Shown piece by piece: positions 1 through 7,752 of a DNA stretch of 64,000 nucleotides; the first letter of the stretch is position 1; the number at the start of each line of letters is the position of its first letter. The DNA is from Holdemania sp. Marseille-P2844 (lineage in GTDB: Bacteria > Bacillota_I > Bacilli_A > Erysipelotrichales > Erysipelotrichaceae), in the NCBI RefSeq assembly GCF_900120005.1, contig NZ_LT635450.1, forward strand, positions 330,693 through 394,692, read 5' to 3'. The notes beneath the pieces were generated by a model. The model was not told the DNA's origin. It made no database searches and worked only from the letters and a program-made list of their open reading frames with translations. Both the position numbers and the translations under genes were made by a program.

Positions 1-1368
1 ACTGCGGATGGAACTTTCAGTTTCGATTATACCGATTTTGATCAGTGGATCGAGCTGGCCATTCAGGCAGGCGTCCTCGATCCGCAGACCGGCCGGGGAC
101 AGATCAAAGCTTACAGCATCGCTCCCTGGGGCAACATTGTCACTGTTGTTGACGAAGCAAGCGGCACTTCCCGACGGCTGACGCTGACGCCCGGCAGCGA
201 TGACTGGCAGGCAGCCTGGACGGCGTTTCTGGAAGATTTCCTGCGGCACACGGTGGAAAAGGGTTGGTTTGATCTCACGTATATTTCGATGGACGAGCGG
301 GAAATGGAAGTCCTGCAGCCCTGCGTCGAGCTGATAAAAGGGATCCGCAGCGAGGCTGGGAAATCCTTTAAAATCGCCTCGGCGATGAATTATTCCGACC
401 TGGACGATGATGCGTTTCTGGATCGGATTGACGATATTTCCGTCAGTTTGATCAACGTCAAGGACAAGTCGGACGCGATGCGGAAGCTGGCCTTGCATCG
501 TCAGGAACAGGGCTTGTTAACAACGCTCTACACCTGTACCGGACAATATCCCAGCGCCTACACAATCTCCGATATGGCCGACACCGCCTGGACGATGTGG
601 TACACCATGAAGCAGGGAACCGACGGCTTCTTAAGGTGGTCATGGGACGGCTGGGTTGAGGATCCGCTGACCGATGTATCCTACCGCACATTTGAGCCGG
701 GAGATCCGTGGTTGATTTATCCTGCGGAACGAGATTCAGTTGGCGATCATTTTTACGAATCGCCGCGGTATAAAATGTTGAAGCAGGGCATTCGGGATAT
801 CAACAAAGCCAAATTGCTTCAAAGCTTATCTGCGGAATCCGAAGCAGCCGTGGATCAGTTAGTTCAGTCGCTGAAACGGCCGAAGATGAAAATCGACCGC
901 TATGGCAGCGCAACCTATGCCCGAAATTCTGATCGTGAGCTTGTCCAGAGCGAAGTGCTGCGAATGCGGAAAGGGATTGATGAGATCGCGAAGGCGTATC
1001 TGCAAGCGCGGGTTGTTCCGATTACCGGCATGGAATGCGGAGCGTCGATCATCCTGCGAGTTGGAAAAACCAGCGAAATTGCCATCGAACCATTTCCGTA
1101 CAACGCCAATCCGGTGACCTGGCGATACCACAGCAACGACGAGACGATCGCCACCGTCGATGAAACCGGATTGATCAGCGCAAAGAACCCGGGAACCACA
1201 ACAATTCTTGTGCAATGTGAGGAAAATGATCAGATCGAGAAAGAGATCTCGCTCATTGTCCTCGATCCTTCACAGGCTCCCCGCAAACGGACGTCGGTTT
1301 CCGCCGATCTGAAACTGCGGATACAGAAAATCCTTCAGGCCGCCGCAGCGGCAGAGAGCCATCCTTAA
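1..1368 (+). CDS. DUF4091/BIG2 glycosidase-like protein (5' truncated)
   Basis: The reading frame is open from base 1 to the stop at 1368, so the true start lies outside the window; an internal GTG at 253 is not needed. About 455 residues are visible. Residues around 195-240 (WSWDGWVEDPL, then RTFEPGDPWLIYP and a GIRD segment) match the end of a DUF4091 (glycoside-hydrolase-like TIM-barrel) domain. Residues about 340-415 form a bacterial Ig-like (BIG2) domain with the typical ATVDETGLISAKNPGTTTI pattern. In this family such proteins are usually secreted or surface carbohydrate-active enzymes. The substrate cannot be inferred. No membrane anchor follows the BIG2 domain. The family call is firm; enzymatic activity is inference. 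Confidence 0.8.
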   Translation, partial: TADGTFSFDYTDFDQWIELAIQAGVLDPQTGRGQIKAYSIAPWGNIVTVVDEASGTSRRLTLTPGSDDWQAAWTAFLEDFLRHTVEKGWFDLTYISMDEREMEVLQPCVELIKGIRSEAGKSFKIASAMNYSDLDDDAFLDRIDDISVSLINVKDKSDAMRKLALHRQEQGLLTTLYTCTGQYPSAYTISDMADTAWTMWYTMKQGTDGFLRWSWDGWVEDPLTDVSYRTFEPGDPWLIYPAERDSVGDHFYESPRYKMLKQGIRDINKAKLLQSLSAESEAAVDQLVQSLKRPKMKIDRYGSATYARNSDRELVQSEVLRMRKGIDEIAKAYLQARVVPITGMECGASIILRVGKTSEIAIEPFPYNANPVTWRYHSNDETIATVDETGLISAKNPGTTTILVQCEENDQIEKEISLIVLDPSQAPRKRTSVSADLKLRIQKILQAAAAAESHP

Positions 1369-1383
1369 TCGCATGGAAAACAA

Positions 1384-1426
1384 GAGGCTGGAAAGCTTTG
1401 ATTTTGATCTTTTGCGTTCCAGCCTC
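1384..1426 (+). terminator. Probable terminator after the DUF4091 gene
   Basis: A perfect 10-bp stem (GAGGCTGGAA with TTCCAGCCTC) starts 15 bp after the stop codon at 1368. The following T-run (aattt) is weak, so termination may be partial. Confidence 0.5.
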
Positions 1427-1948
1427 AATTTCAGTTATAGCCTGCCTGGCATCAATCCACACTCTTCATAATTCTGCACACACAAACGATAGGAAAGATG
1501 GGGAAAACTTCTTCCGATTTTCAAATTTCCCATAATAATCTCCAATCCGTTTCACTATCCCCCATTTGGAAAGCGGCAGCTGTATAAAAAGCAAGGTAAA
1601 AGGCGGTTTCATCGGCTAACTCATAAAACACCAGCGCAAACATGTGAATTGAGAAATTTAATTCAAAAATAGATCAAACAAATCCCTGACCGGCGAGCTG
1701 GTTGAGATGGGTATCAGGGTAGTCCTTATTCTGCATTCTCCGGTGGGATTGGATTTGAAGCTGAGAAGGCAGAGTGATCATTAAAATTACAATCACGTAA
1801 ATAAAGTAAAATGAAACCACAGAGGTTGCCTCCATAAATTCAGCTTTGGATGAAACTGGCTCTTACTTATAAAAAGTTTTGATGTCTTTCCCGGCATCTT
1901 TGTGATTTTGAGCGGAAGAACAAAATGGCCATGGAAATTTCCAAACAG
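1427..1948. other. Intergenic, no gene seen
   Basis: About 520 bp with no open frame that has a ribosome binding site or a recognisable product. It lies just beyond the decayed two-component system and may hold further degraded sequence. Confidence 0.5.
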
Positions 1949-2423
1949 TTATCCAGTCGATATGTTTGTTTCTATCTCATAAAGATTAGTTAAATTAACG
2001 ATGATTTCAAAAGATTTCTTTGTAATCGTTACCCTTGGTTCTTCACAACCTAATTGCATCAATAATTTTCTGACGATATATAACCCTTGACCTGAATTAC
2101 CATTACTTCTAGAAAAATCCCCTGAATAAAAACGATCAAAAATCCGCGTTGAATCCAGACTGGAATCTTCTTTGATCGAGTTTTGGATACTGATAATCAG
2201 CTGTTCATCGTTGAAAATTAAATTTATGTTCAGATTCCCAGCAGTTGAATGAACAGCGTTAACAATGAGATTTTGAAAAACTCGTGTTAGCGCCATTTTA
2301 TCGGAAGCGATGAAAATTTCTTCTTCTATTAAATGAATTTCTGGAGTTATCTTAACTTTCCAGAAAATCAGTTAATATTTGACAAATTGCTTTGTCATCT
2401 TCTGCGATCAATATACGACTCAT
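1949..2423 (-). pseudogene. Fused remnant of a response regulator / histidine kinase operon
   Basis: Two gene ends are joined. From ATG 2423 (good GGAGGT site upstream) 23 codons encode the first strand of a receiver domain (MSRILIAEDDKAICQIL), then stop at 2352. In another frame from about 2353 to 1949 is the C-terminal ATPase part of a sensor kinase: the N-box (QNLIVNAVHS), then IFDRFYSGD and GQGLYIVRKLL, the F and G2 boxes. The receiver's Asp, the output domain, and the kinase sensor and DHp helices are all missing. A single internal deletion of an ordinary RR-HK operon would give this. The ATPase fragment still has an ORF of 115 codons but no usable signal domain. Confidence 0.75.
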
Positions 2424-2793
2424 CTTTTTTGACCTCCGATTATTTAAAACATAACGTTTAAGCAGATGCTAATTTCGATGACAATGAAGTCCTTTCTGAT
2501 CAAATGCAGCCTTTATTGAAAGATTTTATTTGTTGCTTCGACTCTTTCCAACCCTAACAGCTTAAATATGAAGCTAACAATAAAACTGCCGATATTGCTT
2601 TAATGGCCGTCCATCTCTGCTTGAAATCATGTTCATCTATGATCCGCAAACTCTATTTTCCTGATCAACTTTTATTTTTAAGTTTACTTCATTTCTAATC
2701 TTATTTATAAACAACGATCCCTATTCAACGAAGAACTGGCAGCCCTATCCTCAGCGTGCCTCACACAGGCTCTTTATAAGCTCCTTTATATAC
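2424..2793. other. Intergenic, no gene seen
   Basis: AT-rich spacer between the remnant two-component system and the tRNA operon terminator. It presumably holds the old promoter of the response regulator (RBS at about 2431-2436). I see no coding signal. Confidence 0.5.
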
Positions 2794-2826
2794 AAAAAAG
2801 GGATGCGCTACTTTTAGCGATATCCC
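2794..2826 (-). terminator. Terminator of the tRNA operon
   Basis: On the minus strand GGGAT, an inner ATCGCTA..TAGCG hairpin and ATCCC form a long stem followed by TTTTTT. It begins 17 bp beyond the 3' end of tRNA-Ala. Confidence 0.8.
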
Positions 2827-2842
2827 AATAATCTCATTAACA

Positions 2843-2918
2843 TGGTGGAGCATAACGGGATCGAACCGTTGACCTCCTGCGTGCAAAGCAGGCGCTCTCC
2901 CAGCTGAGCTAATACCCC
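2843..2918 (-). tRNA. tRNA-Ala (anticodon TGC)
   Basis: 76 nt on the minus strand. It begins GGGGTATTAGCTCAGC, the anticodon loop reads CTTTGCACG (anticodon TGC), the T-loop reads GGTTCGATCC, and the 3' CCA is encoded. It is the second gene of a two-tRNA operon. Confidence 0.97.
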
Positions 2919-2936
2919 ATGTATATTTAAATTCGA

Positions 2937-3013
<77 letters not shown>

Positions 3014-3043
3014 AATTAACTGTTTCCCATCGAATGCTTAATA

Positions 3044-3072
3044 AATATACCACGGAGAAAATAAAGTGTCAA
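3044..3072 (-). promoter_or_regulatory. SigA-type promoter of the tRNA operon
   Basis: On the minus strand a perfect -35 TTGACA (3067-3072) and a -10 TATATT (3044-3049) are separated by exactly 17 bp. The -10 lies 30 bp upstream of tRNA-Ile. Confidence 0.85.
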
Positions 3073-3173
3073 CAACTTTTTAAAATTTTTTGTTTTTTTT
3101 ACATACAATTTTTTTGCAAGACAAAATGCAGGCAGCCCCTTCCATTCAATTTCACAAAAGACAGGCAGACGCG

Positions 3174-3863
3174 CTATTCCAGAATCTTAACAAAATCGTC
3201 GATTCCCTGAAAAATCGCATACGCGATTTCATCCAGATGTTCCTCTTTTTGCAGCGCAGTCAAATCCTGACCGTTGGATAAAAATCCAATCTCGGCCAGA
3301 ATTCCCAGCGATGTCGTCTGTTTCAAGATGAAGATATTTCCGGTTTTGGGCTGAAACTTGGAGTTCGTCACCGGCCGCAGCCGTTCCAGAACAGCGGCGG
3401 CCAGCTGATGCGAATTTTCATTGCCCTGCTGATAATACACCTCTGCGCCATGTACCCGGCTGTCCAGCGAGATGTTGCAATGAATGCTGACAAACAACGT
3501 GACCTGCGGCTGATTCATAATTTCAACCCGTCTTTTTAAATCCTCCCGCTTGACATTCTTCGCATCGGCGGGCGCCAGATCAACATCCTCCTCACGAATC
3601 ATGATGACCTCCGCGCCTGCCCCCTCCAATAGCCGCTGCAATTTCTTCGCCGTCTTCAAATTAATCTCATCTTCGTCAATCGCCTGACTCCGTGCTCCCG
3701 GATCCTTTCCCCCATGTCCCGCATCGATCACGATTGTCATTCCGTTTAAACGCGTATCCGACATGACTGTGATCGCGCGGCTGAACGCCCGCATCACCAG
3801 AGCGGCGATCAACAGGACAATCAAGCTCCCTGTTGCCCAGCATTTTCGTTTTAATCGTTTCAT
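3174..3863 (-). CDS. N-acetylmuramoyl-L-alanine amidase (Amidase_3, CwlD-like)
   Basis: A zinc amidase that cuts the bond between muramic acid and the stem peptide. Zinc and catalytic residues are visible: IDAGHGGKDPG (first His), the Glu in DEINLKTAKKL, VSIHCN (second His) and ILAEIGFLSN (catalytic Glu). A short cytoplasmic N-terminus and one membrane segment (about residues 9-24) act as signal anchor, so the enzyme faces outward. Without the anchor the domain is about 190 aa, normal for CwlD-like enzymes. The frame opens further upstream (to 3950) but I chose ATG 3863, because the upstream part overlaps the MATE gene and its terminator. CwlD proper acts on spore cortex; a spore role here is only possible. 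Confidence 0.85.
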   Translation of the reverse strand: MKRLKRKCWATGSLIVLLIAALVMRAFSRAITVMSDTRLNGMTIVIDAGHGGKDPGARSQAIDEDEINLKTAKKLQRLLEGAGAEVIMIREEDVDLAPADAKNVKREDLKRRVEIMNQPQVTLFVSIHCNISLDSRVHGAEVYYQQGNENSHQLAAAVLERLRPVTNSKFQPKTGNIFILKQTTSLGILAEIGFLSNGQDLTALQKEEHLDEIAYAIFQGIDDFVKILE

Positions 3864-3877
3864 CGCTTCATTGTATG

Positions 3878-3904
3878 AAAAAAGCAGCGGTTCTATGCCG
3901 CTGC
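3878..3904 (-). terminator. Terminator overlapping the MATE stop codon
   Basis: Minus strand GCAGCGG-CATAGAA-CCGCTGC followed by TTTTTT. The stem includes the last codons and stop of the MATE gene (stop at 3893). The amidase start (3863) follows only about 15 bp later, so the amidase either relies on read-through or has a promoter inside the MATE gene. Confidence 0.75.
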
Positions 3905-5203
3905 CCCTGACTTCGCTTTGCTTAACAGAATAAAGCTCAAGACCAGACATCCGCCTTCGCTCACCGTCGGCGTCAGCCAGATTCCCAACGCTCCGAAAAT
4001 CGACGACATCGCAAGCAGACTGATCAAAATTACGACAATCCCCCGGGCCAGCGACAAGGTCAGCGCCGCTTTCGGTTTCGCCAGCGCGACGAAGAATCCC
4101 GAAGTCAGCACATTATACCCCATAATCAGAAAACAAAAGGAATACAGGCGGAACGCCGCTACCGAACTGCCAAACAATGCCGTTTCCTGCGGCTGGATGA
4201 AAACCGAAACGATCTGCGGCGTAAAAATCCAGCAGCCGCCAAAGCACAGCGCCGAAGTCAGCGCGACCGCTGTCATGCCATAACGATAGACCAATTTGAT
4301 CGTTTTCGAATCCTGCTGCCCCAGCGCATAGCTGACCAACGGCTGACATCCCTGCGCAATGCCCACAAACGCCATTAAGACCAGATTGTAAACATACGTC
4401 ATGACCGTGTAGCTGACCACGCCCGAGGTTCCGATCACCGTCAGAATCTGATGATTAAACGCAAACACAATCACTCCGGCCGACAGTTCTGTAATGCAGT
4501 CGGCGATGCCGATCGGAACAATCCGCCGATACTGCGACAGCTCCAGCGAAAACCGGGTGAAATGAAAATGCGTTTTCCGGCTGAACAGGAAATGACTGAA
4601 AAAGACCAGGAAGGTCAGCAGCTGCGAGATCCCGGTCGCCCAGGCCGCTCCCGCCAGCCCCCAATGGAAGCCAAAGACAAACAATGCGTCAAGCACAATG
4701 TTCGTCACCGCGCCCAGCAGCACGCCGAAGGTGGATAACTGCGGAAAACCATCCGCCTTGATCAACACTTCAAACGAATAGGAAACGATGAAGAAAAAGC
4801 CAAAGCCGCCGATGATCCGGAGATATTCCGTTACATAGCTCAACGTATCGCTGCCCGCTCCCAGAAAGATCGCCAATGGTTTGGCGAAAAAGACACAGCA
4901 TGCCGAGATCAACAACGCCAGGACCGACAGCACAGCCGTGTTCATCGTAAACAGCTCGTTCGCCCGCTCCGTTCGCCCCGCGCCTCGATGGATTGAAATC
5001 AACGTCGACGCGCCGATCGACAACAGCAGAGAAAAAGCAAACATGAAATTGATAAACGGCATCGCCAGATTGACAGCCGCCAACGCCGTTTCTCCTGCGT
5101 AGTTGGCAATAAAGATGCCGTCTACCATCGTATATAAATTAAATACCAGCATCGACGCCATCGACGGCAGGACAAAACGTATAAATTTTCGTTTTAAACT
5201 CAT
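3893..5203 (-). CDS. MATE family multidrug/Na+-type efflux transporter
   Basis: 436 residues with about 12 hydrophobic segments and the MATE repeat pattern (N-terminal half beginning LVFNLYTMVDGIFIANYAG; second half with GIAQGCQPLVSYALGQ). Members export cationic drugs or metabolites using Na+ or H+ gradients. ATG 5203 has a GGAAGGAG-type site 6 bp upstream. The gene is divergent from a MerR regulator, and its promoter has the over-long spacer typical of MerR-activated genes, so drug- or metabolite-induced expression is likely. The substrate is unknown. Confidence 0.9.
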   Translation of the reverse strand: MSLKRKFIRFVLPSMASMLVFNLYTMVDGIFIANYAGETALAAVNLAMPFINFMFAFSLLLSIGASTLISIHRGAGRTERANELFTMNTAVLSVLALLISACCVFFAKPLAIFLGAGSDTLSYVTEYLRIIGGFGFFFIVSYSFEVLIKADGFPQLSTFGVLLGAVTNIVLDALFVFGFHWGLAGAAWATGISQLLTFLVFFSHFLFSRKTHFHFTRFSLELSQYRRIVPIGIADCITELSAGVIVFAFNHQILTVIGTSGVVSYTVMTYVYNLVLMAFVGIAQGCQPLVSYALGQQDSKTIKLVYRYGMTAVALTSALCFGGCWIFTPQIVSVFIQPQETALFGSSVAAFRLYSFCFLIMGYNVLTSGFFVALAKPKAALTLSLARGIVVILISLLAMSSIFGALGIWLTPTVSEGGCLVLSFILLSKAKSGAAA

Positions 5204-5222
5204 AATTTCTCCTTCCTGAACC

Positions 5223-5253
5223 AGTATAAACCTTGGTATAATACCAGAGTCAA
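5223..5253 (-). promoter_or_regulatory. MerR-type promoter/operator of the MATE gene
   Basis: On the minus strand TTGACT (5248-5253) and TATACT (5223-5228) are separated by 19 bp. The spacer contains the dyad TGGTAT-T-ATACCA. A 19-bp spacer with a central dyad is the hallmark of promoters twisted into an active form by MerR proteins. The dyad also contains TATAAT in plus-strand orientation (5237-5242), a possible -10 for merR itself. Confidence 0.75.
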
Positions 5254-5264
5254 GAGGTGAAGGA

Positions 5265-6059
5265 ATGAAAAACCTGTATCAGATCCAGGAAATTTGCCGA
5301 CTCTATCATATTGGAGCCGATTCCCTGCGCTATTACGAGAAAATCGGATTGATTCAGCCGCAGCGCAGCGCAGGCAATTACCGGCTGTATTCGCTCAGCG
5401 ATATCTGGCGGCTGAACGTTATCCGCGATTTACTAAAGCTGGGATTCAGCACAGGACAGATTAAAACCTACCTGGATGCCCGTTCCGTAGCGACGACCCG
5501 CAGTCTGCTGGGCGAAAAAGAAGCCATTCTGCGGCAGAGAATCAAGGAGATGGAGAAAGACCTCCAGGATGTACAAAAGCGCCGCCAGAGCCTCGAGGTG
5601 GCGCTCAGCGAGCCGATGAATCAGGTTTGCCGGCGGACATTGGAAAAACGACGATGTCTGCTTCTCAAAGAAAAGATTGAGCGTGACGAGGATATTGATT
5701 TCCTGCTGACCAAACTTTCCGGACGGCTGGAGGAACAACTCTCCATTCTCGGCAACGGCGATACGGGTTCAATTCTGGAGCTGCAGCCTGACGGTTCAGT
5801 CCGCTGCACGTCCGTTTTCATCTGCACAGAGGATGAATCGTATGATTTCATTCTGGAAGCAGGCGATTATCTCACGCTGACCTATAGCGGGCGCTATGAT
5901 ACCCACGACGAGCATCTGCGTCTTTTACAAGAAACAATCGAGAAACAAAACCTGAAGCCAGCGGGAAATTTCCTTGAATTTTTACTGATCGACGTTCATG
6001 AAACCCAGCGTTACGAAGAATACGTAACCCAGCTTCAGGTGCGGGTCATTCCTGCCTGA
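5265..6059 (+). CDS. MerR family transcriptional regulator with C-terminal effector domain
   Basis: 264 residues. The first 75 form the winged helix of the MerR family (YQIQEICRLYHIGADSLRYYEKIGLI, then GNYRLYS). Residues about 85-125 form the dimerisation coiled coil. The remaining 140 residues look like a GyrI/BltR-like effector-binding domain, as in multidrug regulators. The AGAGGTGAAGG site is 4 bp before ATG. The target is most likely the divergent MATE gene, given the shared 61-bp promoter region with a 19-bp spacer. The ligand is unknown. Confidence 0.88.
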   Translation: MKNLYQIQEICRLYHIGADSLRYYEKIGLIQPQRSAGNYRLYSLSDIWRLNVIRDLLKLGFSTGQIKTYLDARSVATTRSLLGEKEAILRQRIKEMEKDLQDVQKRRQSLEVALSEPMNQVCRRTLEKRRCLLLKEKIERDEDIDFLLTKLSGRLEEQLSILGNGDTGSILELQPDGSVRCTSVFICTEDESYDFILEAGDYLTLTYSGRYDTHDEHLRLLQETIEKQNLKPAGNFLEFLLIDVHETQRYEEYVTQLQVRVIPA

Positions 6060-6075
6060 TCGCTTCCCTTAATTG

Positions 6076-6107
6076 AAAGGCACCCTTCTACTGCGAGGGT
6101 GCCTTTT
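6076..6107 (+). terminator. Rho-independent terminator after merR
   Basis: AAAGGCACCCT, loop, AGGGTGCCTTTT: 10-bp stem with T-tail 17 bp past the merR stop. Its symmetry (A-run before, T-run after) lets it work in both directions. Confidence 0.85.
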
Positions 6108-6199
6108 AAATCATTGGGCTCAGAACTTTACGATTTCCAGAAATCGTTCCGGCATTTGTTAAACCTCAGATGAAATTCCAATCTGGATGACGAAATCGC

Positions 6200-6952
6200 T
6201 TATCCGGCGGCGGAAACCTTGCCCTGATTCAAGACAACATCCGCTTTCTTTTCCAACTCGTCTGCATCCGTTAAATAAGCATGACTGAGGACGTTAAACT
6301 CCGCGTCAAATTCATAGACCAGCGGCGCAGCAGTCGGGATCGTTACTTCCATGATTTTTTCCGCGCTCAGCTGATCAAAATAGTTGACCAGCGCTCTTAA
6401 AGAATTGCCATGCGCGACGATCAGCACTTTGTTTCCCGCCAGCATTTCCGGTTTGATCACAGCTTCAAAATAAGGGACGACGCGTTTGATCGTCGTTTCC
6501 AGACTTTCGCCATCCGGCAGCAGAGCCGGATCCACCCGCCGATACATCGTCTGCCTAAGCGCACTGCGCGGATCCCCGGCAGGCAGGACTGGCGGCAGGA
6601 CGGCATATGCACGGCGCCACAGCTTCACCTGTTCCTCACCGTACTTCGCCGCTGTTTCCGCTTTATTCAACCCCTGCAGAGCGCCGTAATGCCGTTCATT
6701 CAATTTCCAGCTTTTGATCACCGGCAGCCAGCTGCGGTCCATCGCATCCAACATGTGATCCAGTGTATGAATGGCCCGCTTTAAAACTGACGTGTAACAG
6801 AGATCAAAATCAAATCCCTGATCTTTCAAAATCCGGCCAGCCTGTTCAGCTTCCCGACGTCCAGTTTCACTTAAATCGACGTCTGTCCATCCGGTAAACA
6901 GGTTCAGCTTATTCCACTCACTTTCGCCATGACGAACCAGGACCAGTTTCAT
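6200..6952 (-). CDS. gpmA: 2,3-bisphosphoglycerate-dependent phosphoglycerate mutase
   Basis: 250 residues, the normal length for the dimeric/tetrameric GpmA. It interconverts 3- and 2-phosphoglycerate in glycolysis. Visible signatures: [12 protein letters not shown] (phospho-accepting His), [13 protein letters not shown], the Glu in [11 protein letters not shown], and [14 protein letters not shown] (second catalytic His). ATG 6952 begins the conserved [11 protein letters not shown] start. It stands alone, with a MerR gene on one side and intergenic DNA on the other. Confidence 0.95.
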   Translation of the reverse strand: MKLVLVRHGESEWNKLNLFTGWTDVDLSETGRREAEQAGRILKDQGFDFDLCYTSVLKRAIHTLDHMLDAMDRSWLPVIKSWKLNERHYGALQGLNKAETAAKYGEEQVKLWRRAYAVLPPVLPAGDPRSALRQTMYRRVDPALLPDGESLETTIKRVVPYFEAVIKPEMLAGNKVLIVAHGNSLRALVNYFDQLSAEKIMEVTIPTAAPLVYEFDAEFNVLSHAYLTDADELEKKADVVLNQGKVSAAG

Positions 6953-6972
6953 AACTATCCTTCTCTCTTAGT

Positions 6973-6988
6973 GTTAGTTAATTCTAAC
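6973..6988. promoter_or_regulatory. Small palindrome upstream of gpmA
   Basis: GTTAG-N6-CTAAC lies 21-36 bp before the gpmA start codon, within the likely transcribed leader or near the promoter. It could be an operator; no regulator can be named. Confidence 0.3.
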
Positions 6989-7552
6989 TTTCATTTTAAT
7001 TCTATTTCTCCTCTCATGGATTGTCAACGAAAACGACCGACGTCTCAAATCCTTTGAAGAAAAAGAAGAAATTCCGAAACAGAAATTCCCTTTGGCCACA
7101 GTTTTTTTGATCGGCATTCTTCATTCTTTCCATAGTTTATGCCAACGCAATCAAAACGGATCTAACCCCTGTTTTCTAATTTATCCTCGTTTCAACACAC
7201 CGTTCACTTGCCTTCTCATTCATGGCCGCGGACATCGTTTCTCTCACGCCCATTTTCAGAACGAGGTCTCCTTGAGCAATCGTCCCCTGGTGTATTTCGA
7301 TGATAAGCCTCCTGCCTCTCTCTGTCAGAGGCTGCCGCTTGTCCGCAGATACCGTTTCCTTGCTTTGCCGACGACTCAGTGTGTCCATTTTCTACATCTC
7401 CCGCGTCAGTTCTTGCCTGCCGCATCACGAAAGAGCGGCAGCTCTTTTTTCAAACAGTCATGATCAGGCAGTGACCCATCCTCTGTTCCACCTTTGAAAA
7501 TCAGGCGAAAGGAATTTTTCCTGAATCAAATTCCATCAGGTTTGATCAAAAG
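6989..7552. other. Intergenic, no convincing gene
   Basis: About 560 bp between gpmA and the old end of rpsI. Overlapping frames of 60-123 codons are open on both strands, but none has a convincing Shine-Dalgarno site or recognisable product. A minus-strand frame at 7176-7388 (70 aa, charged, HTH-like feel) was considered and not accepted. Confidence 0.45.
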
Positions 7553-7581
7553 TAAAAGCCCGGAAAATTTAGCTTTTCCGG
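7553..7581 (-). terminator. Original rpsI terminator of the host, stranded by the ICE
   Basis: Minus strand CCGGAAAA-GCTAAA-TTTTCCGG followed by a short T-rich stretch, 28 bp beyond the duplicated rpsI stop codon (7610-7612). Before integration it would have ended the rplM-rpsI transcript, which is now 48 kb away. Confidence 0.75.
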
Positions 7582-7609
7582 ACTCTTTGAACCATTTTGA
7601 GAATAAAGC

Positions 7610-7672
7610 TTAACGCTTGCTGAACTGCGGAGCGCGGCGAGCGGCCTTTAAGCCATACTTGCGAACATTTTT
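7610..7672 (-). pseudogene. rpsI 3'-end duplicate at the left ICE junction
   Basis: Read on the minus strand these bases encode [20 protein letters not shown] and a stop, the invariant C-terminal tail of ribosomal protein S9. The intact rpsI at 55602-56009 ends in the same 16 residues (from KYGLK) but with many different third-position bases, so the two tails have different origins. It has no start or promoter and is not expressed as a gene. It marks the attachment site. Confidence 0.92.
7616..7627. repeat. ICE attachment core, left end
   Basis: CTTGCTGAACTG, identical to 55608-55619. It lies in the rpsI codons for QFSK. Similarity continues beyond the core at protein level but not base for base. 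Confidence 0.85.
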
Positions 7673-7674
7673 CA

Positions 7675-7701
7675 AAAAACCCTTGTGGCACAAGGGTTTT
7701 T
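7675..7701 (-). terminator. Terminator beyond the integrase genes
   Basis: A strong stem (ACCCTTGT with ACAAGGGT, extended by A/T pairs) with A- and T-runs on both sides, so it can stop transcription from either direction. It insulates the ICE integrase operon from host DNA. Confidence 0.8.
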
Positions 7702-7702
7702 G

Positions 7703-7743
7703 CCATTTTCATTAACAGTTAGCCTACCCATTAACATGAAAAA
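7703..7743. repeat. Probable integrase arm sites, left end
   Basis: Two motifs in a row: CCATTTTCATTAACAG, then GTTAGCCTA-CC-CATTAACATGAAAA (7718-7743). Near copies occur in the same order and orientation at the right end (55406-55469). Their place just inside each end matches arm-type binding sites of Tn916-like integrases. Confidence 0.6.
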
Positions 7744-7752
7744 TGGGTGATT

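Noticed and set aside
7176..7388. 70-aa minus-strand frame as a transposase fragment
   Set aside because: The sequence has a faint HTH look but no family motif, no inverted repeats nearby and no clear ribosome site.
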